Source: Bacteroidota bacterium (GTDB taxonomy: Bacteria > Bacteroidota > Bacteroidia > AKYH767-A > OLB10). From it: 64,000 nt of DNA. The notes below the pieces were generated by a model. It made no database searches, was not told where the DNA came from, and was given only the letters and a program-made list of their open reading frames with translations. This document shows, one piece after another, positions 58,073 to 64,000 of the stretch. The stretch is taken from NCBI GenBank assembly GCA_016713445.1, contig JADJPB010000009.1:62001-126000 (forward strand), written 5' to 3'. Each line of letters begins with the position of its first letter. Position 1 is the stretch's first letter. The position numbers were made by a program, and so were the translations under genes.

Positions 58073-61000
58073 GGCAGTTTTACAATTTTAGTGTGGAGGG
58101 AGTTATTTCCTGAATATACTTTTAAAATGTAAATACCTGATTTTAGGAATTCAATATTGAAATAATTCTTAAATTCTCCAACATAGACCAATTCCCCTTT
58201 TATACTTCTTAGTTCCATGCCTTCAGGACTAAAATCTCCTTCTGGAATAATATGCACTGCATCCTTTGTGGGTACTGGAAATACTTTGATTGATTTTTCA
58301 ACAGTATTTCTTTGATTATATGAACCAACCCTCGAACCACTTTCTTCTTCGTTATATATTTCTAAATTTAATAAATTTCTGGCAATAAATACTCCATTAC
58401 CAGCTATTGATGGATTTCGATAGGCTATTTCTATAAGTAAAGAGCTATCAACTGCACTAATAGCAGAATCAACGAGTAAACTTTGTAAATAAATTTTTAG
58501 AGCTGTTTTAAGATTATATTCTATATCATTTGTATCATCAACGCTCAATACAAGGCTATTTGCAGCCATTAAATCACCCGTTTCTATAAGTGAATATGCA
58601 GAATCAAATTTTGATAATTGCTGCTTCTCATGTCTTCGTAGAATTCAACAAATGAATCATCGGCCTCATCACTCATAGAAAGCAGTTCGGGGTTATTTTT
58701 CAACGTTAGGTAAAGTTCACCTCGTGTCAAATATTTAAAGGCAATGTAATTCTCTGTTTCAAACCTCCCCGAATCACCAACTATATAACCGTAATTGTTA
58801 TTTCTGTTAGTAGCTGAATAGGGGGGAGAATCTTCAACGTTGAATGCAAACAATGTTGGACATAGACTAGTAATAGAATATGGGGGAGTAAATTGAGTTG
58901 TTGTTACTATACCACTTGCATTCGGCTCGAATTCATTCGGCGTATTCGTAGAAGGTTGATGGTACCAGTCAATTTGAGGTATGCCTTGAATTGACCCTAT
59001 TACCCTGTTAGTGGCATTATTGGTCATATTGGTTCTATACCATTGATTATTTAGCACTGTTGGAGGAGATAATAAACCTTGTTCTGATCCAATATTTGAA
59101 TTAATTAAAAAATGGCCGTATCGAAATTGGTAATGATGTTTTGAAACAAAGAGTTCACAACACTTTCACCTTCAAATTCCATGCTGTGTCCTAAGTTCTT
59201 TAGTTCACTATTTTCAATACAGGTGTTATTACTACTGTGAATTCTTAACCCAGTTAAAAATGTATGGCTACCCACAGGGTGGGTAGCATTTACATTCTCA
59301 ACTTTATTTTTTTCTAGTCTGGCATTATTACAATTTTGGAGATAAATACCACTAAACATATCCGTTGGTGCAGAGCTATGGTTAAAATAAATTTCATTCC
59401 CTGATATTCCAATCTTTTCAATGTTTGACATATGAATGCCAATTCGTGCTTGTTGACTTGAATTGCCAATTAAATTATCACTAATTTCAGAACCATAAAG
59501 CTTTATTGGATATGGGCTATACACATTAATAGCGGTCCCTTCAAAATTAGTAGATCCATTAAAAAAAGTATTATAAAAAGTATTTTCACGGACATATATT
59601 TTCCCTTCAGGTGCTGAAATATCTATACCATGTTTATAATCATAGAACTTGTTTACATTTTCTATTAATATTTCTTTCTCGCCATTGTTAGAAATTTTAA
59701 TACAGTAATTCAGAATTTTATTAGTGCCGTCTCCTATTCCAAATATGTTTTTTTCTATCTTATAATTCATTTCACCGTTTCCAATGATTCCTGAAATTGA
59801 ATTATTAAAATTGCAACTTCCACTAGCGGCACCATTTCCAACTTGAATACTACGATCTGTAAAATCGAAATCGGATGTGGATACAAAACAACCTCCATCT
59901 AATGGGTTTGATGGATCATCCCAAATATCACTAAAATCACTGTTTAATAATTTCACGCTACTATTATTACTTAAAATTCCATATCGTGAACCTGTAAAAA
60001 TATTCTCGGTGCCACTATTTTATCCAATATTAATTAAACTCACATCGTCCAATACAATCCCAGCAAATTTCCTTTCGCCTAGATGAGGTGCAAGAAGTCC
60101 TGCCCCACTGCTTTGAAAGGTACAACTGGTAATTGAATTGGAACCCGCAGGACCTTTATGATTAGTTACATCAATATCAATAAAGCAATTATCGAATACA
60201 ACACCATCAATATGATAAATCGCTTCACGTGTTAAATACACACCTTTTTGAGCATTCTCAATTCTATTAGTTCCAAGAAATTCAATTTCCGGAGCATTTC
60301 GTTCTCCTTTTTTATCTAAAACAATTCCCAACCACATATTAGTTCCACAAGATGTTAATGTACAATTTTGCAAAACTAGTTTTCGTCCACTCATCACATT
60401 TATCCAGGCATTTTCGCCCAAACTTAATGTTAAATTCTTTAACGTTAAGTCCATTCCATCAAACTCAGGTCCCGGATTCATATTATCTGTTTCAACATCA
60501 TTAGGTATTCTAAACTCCCCGTCGATAAATAATGTTGGAGCACCTGAGTTCCCATTAATCTCTACTGCCGTAATATTGTTAGGGAAACCAGTATACGAAA
60601 CCGAACAAGTGAGGCAATTTGTAGTATTAATAGCCGCGGCTAAATTACCAACATGATTGTAATATTCATTATGAATTTGATTGGTGTTTGGAATAAACAT
60701 TTCGATCGGCCTTATAGAGGCACTTGTGCCCGGGTCACAACATGAAATTGCTTTTACAATTATTTCATCCGTGACAATACAACCATTTACATCCAAATTT
60801 AATTGATAAGTGGTAGAGCCTAACGAGGGAGTTGTTACTAAGTTTAGCTGCGTTGAACTTCCAGTGCCATTTCCCCATGTCCAAATTGGGACAATATTTG
60901 GTGTACCAGTAACATCAAAATTAGGAATTATATTTACACTTGTTCCATCACAAATAGTAATATCCTCGCCTAAATTTAGATTTGCTACAGGCACCATAAT

Positions 61001-64000
61001 TTCTACATCTGCATGACTCCAACATTGCCCATCAGTAACATACACCTGATAAGTTGTTGTACGTTCTGGTTCAACATCAATGCTCGAACACATTGGCGAA
61101 TTGGAGCAAAAAGAAAATACTATTCCTGAATCGGGTGCCCAAAGAAATGAGTAAAGCAAGGTATTTTGCCCATCATCTCCTGGAGTAAAATTTGCTTCAA
61201 GTGTTATCGGTGATTGACCTTTGCAAAAAATATTAGTAGACGGAGGAACTATTTGTAAGTTTGATAAATTTTGATGAATTGTAATGTCGATTGGATCACA
61301 ATCTGCGCAAGGATTTATTGTGTAGGTTTGAGTAGCACATACACTTCCTGCCTCAACTGAATATATCCACCGATTTCCAATAACATTTGGTGTACCAAAA
61401 GTTATTGGGCCATTGCAATTTGGAAGATCATTCGTCAAAGAATTATTACTTTCTATTACGAGTGTCGTAGAACTTCCACTGCAAATTTCATTGTCCGTTA
61501 ATCTTGAACTTCTCACAGGATCATTACTTGCATCTTGATCAATAATGAGTAATGAAAATGGAGGCATACTTATAGTTGTCGATGGAAAACCAATCCATGG
61601 ATTATCATTAATTTCTAAATCTTCATATGAGCCAAAACCAGAACCTACTACTCCATCACCACGAATTATTCTTGATTGGTCAACAGCACTTACCACATTT
61701 GCATTTAAATTGAACGATGTTTCATTAGGATAAATACCTTCGGTCACCATATGATAAGTAGATCCAGACAAGTTTAAAACGATTGTTTTTAAATAACCAT
61801 GTGCATCTTCAAAAGTCCATCCATAAACTGCATCATAATTATTATTCCAACCTAAAGCACGTGCTCCAGAAAAGTCGATAGGAGTTCCTTTTATAGCATG
61901 ACGTAGTACCGTCGCAACACCATCCAATGCAGTTCCTAAAGCTGACTTCTCAGCCTTTCTAGTAGGCTTCCCTGAATAATTTCCATGACATGAAAGTTCA
62001 CTAAAAGCATCATTTGATTCGAATATATTGCCAAACTTCGCACCAGAAAGCATTGTATGAGAAATAATTTTCGTGATCTCAGGCGTTTCTAAATATTTTA
62101 GAGCAAGGGTAGCCCCTAATAAACCGTGAGCCCAAGTTCCCGTTCTCTTATCATTATCGTCATCCAAATTTAATTCGGTGATCCAAATATCTTTTGGGTC
62201 ATAGCGGTCATTAAAATTTTGTATTTGCAACAATTCTTTCGATTGTAAATTAGTAATATGAACAAAAGACTGAAGTAAAAAAAGTTCGATTCCAGAGGAA
62301 TTTAAACTTCCTGCGCAAGGATCGTTTGCTTTTCCCTGATTGATATAATCATGCAGTGTGATTGCATCTACATCATTGGCAACTTTTAGTCTTTCTAAAA
62401 CTTGATCCAACCAACCTCGCACCCTTCCGAAACTATTCTCATCTGAAATTGCACCAACAATTGAAATTTCTGCATTTTGAAAATTTGGAATATCATTTAT
62501 GTCACTTGCCCATTGTAGAGCTTTATCCATATAATCATTTACAGAAGGAAAAATTTCCTTGTAAAACTCGTCATTTAAATAAAATTCATTTCCAAGTTCA
62601 ATGTATCTTAAAGGCAGGTTATTTTCATGAAGACTATAAAAAGCTGCAAGTTCATGAAAGTAAGTTGAAGTAAGCATATTCATAGCAAGAATAGGGCGGC
62701 AGGCTACTTTTTCCAAATTTATTTTTAGGTTATCATAGCTGTTTCCTAATCGATTCATTGGAAGTTTATAATTGTTTTTGTCGTAAAACCAATTGAAAGG
62801 TAAATCACGTTCAATTAAAGGATAATTAGTTCTCCAGTCAGAAAAATTGGAAAGTGTTCCTGCTGGAATTCGCATTAAAGTAACCTGTTTATCACTGAAA
62901 AATTTATTAGTGTTAGCAGTATTATCCCAGTCATTTAAAATTTCCCAAGATTGCAAGGGAATACCATTTACATCAGATGTAAAATTATTATTCCCGTTAA
63001 ACCCGAAAATGTCTTCCGGAATTGCTCTTTCTTTTGCAGTAATTAACACTGGAACCAACGTAATAATTGGTTGATCCTTTGCTAAAGTGACTTTCGAATA
63101 ATTTGAAAGTGTTGATTGGCTCCAAATAGAGCCAAAATATGCAGTTCCATAAATCGAATCTCTACCATAATCAACCCATTTTGTACCATTCCAAGAAGCA
63201 ACTACTAGACCAACTGTATCAAAAACACCACAACCTAAACTATCCCAATATAATCTTACGCTAACATTAGAAGTACCTGTTACTCTTTTTATATCCCAAT
63301 ATTGGCAGGTTGAAATATATGTTAATGTTGTATCCGCACTATCATTTTCATTATGAAATTCGTTTATGTAAATAACAGAAAACGCATCAGTGCTGGAAGT
63401 TGGAGCAGATATTTCTAAAGGGTAATAAAATCCTTCATCCCCCACCGGAAAAACAAAAGCCGTATTCCCAATTTTCTTCACCGCTCCATCCACAAAGCTT
63501 GTGTTACTCGCTCCTGTGGTGGTCGCCGTTGCTTTTAATGTAATAATGGTATCGGTATAAATGATTCCATTGGTAAGCTCCAGTAAACTATCGATAGTGA
63601 TGGGTTGGTTTAAAGTTACACTGCCACCCGCTTTGTCTACAATTAGTTTATTAAAGGTTAGGGTATTCGTCCCGCCACCAAATTCTTGGTTTTGGTCGCC
63701 TGCGAATTTTAGTGTTCCACCACTATTATTAAAAGTAACATTGTTACCATTTACTAGTACATTTCCATTGTAAATATTGGTTCCCGCATTGGCAGCTTGT
63801 ATGGCTCCTGAGCCCGCATTGAAATAAACATCTTTATTGTAGGTGTCGGCATTTTGGCTAGCCAATTTAACGTAAGCGGTTGAAGTATTTCCATTGGTGA
63901 TGGTCACAACACCATTGTAAACATTTGCCCCATCCCAGGTATTGTTTAGTGTATGACCAGTTTTGGTGAGTGAAGTACTATCACCAAAGGTTGTTGATTT
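58069..64000 (-). CDS. Giant T9SS protein: glycosidase-like domain plus beta-helix (5' end outside window)
   Basis: More than 1,960 residues, open at base 64000. Order, numbering from 63907: repetitive adhesin-like strands (1-130), a beta-rich block (140-275), then a TIM-barrel glycosidase-like domain (about 295-750). That domain has RIPAGTLSNFSDWR, a probable acid/base Glu441 in IELGNEFY and a nucleophile Glu578 in WITELN, as in clan GH-A enzymes. Next come Cys-containing Ig/PKD-like modules (800-1040) and a right-handed beta-helix (from about 1110). A T9SS sorting domain closes it (FPVPTKDAVHI, LRSIKGELVYVG, KIVKLP). An in-frame TAA at 60020-60022 interrupts the helix part, and frame changes lie at about 59107 and 58580. 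Substrate unknown; extracellular polysaccharide is likely. Confidence 0.78.

Overview
The window looks like chromosomal DNA of an AT-rich member of the Bacteroidota. The evidence is many proteins with C-terminal type IX secretion (T9SS) sorting domains, a T9SS plug-protein gene, Bacteroidota promoter boxes of the form TAnnTTTG, a Bat (aerotolerance) operon, and family pairings usual in that phylum (BamA/TamA-like with a SpoU methyltransferase; KdsC-type phosphatase, UbiA-type prenyltransferase and Maf). No species can be named. No rRNA, CRISPR array, integrase or transposase was seen.

Layout. 1-9.3 kb: phenylacetate catabolism (end of paaC, paaD, then paaG, paaH, ogt, paaI, paaJ), interrupted by a 27-copy tandem repeat of about 45 bp and by a minus-strand block (T9SS protein, PH-domain protein, icd). 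9.3-14.7 kb: a signalling operon of hybrid histidine kinase, CheR and receiver-kinase. 15-18.2 kb: BamA/TamA-like outer-membrane protein divergent from an rRNA methyltransferase. 18.2-23.8 kb: PagL-like deacylase, DUF2807, ABC-F, T9SS plug and ApaG. 23.9-29.1 kb: MazG, PAP2, redoxin, a T9SS protein, tRNA-Leu(GAG), DUF1361 and DUF1456. 29.1-34.3 kb: two surface T9SS proteins. 34.4-41.5 kb: a lipoprotein, then a seven-gene minus-strand run folP, Cas4-like nuclease, sulfatase/LTA-synthase-like protein, KdsC-type phosphatase, UbiA, Maf, EamA. 41.5-44.3 kb: DUF1599, DoxX/BT_3928-like protein and a peptide-type ABC permease. 44.6-50.3 kb: moxR, DUF58, membrane protein, batA, batB, batC. 50.4-64 kb: a tandem array of T9SS gene pairs (right-handed beta-helix protein followed by a propeller-like protein). 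The most distal member is a giant glycosidase/beta-helix protein that runs off the window.

Two things dominate interpretation. First, about half the genes carry one or more single-base frame breaks, mostly in short A/T homopolymers, while the protein reads on intact in the next frame. This is most simply residual long-read indel error, so these genes are annotated over their full reconstructed span. Second, the 50-64 kb cluster looks like serial duplication of the 3' part of a giant gene plus its downstream partner. The two duplicate beta-helix genes carry different, complementary deletions, and one propeller copy has an in-frame palindromic insertion. That cluster is the best candidate for something undescribed here.
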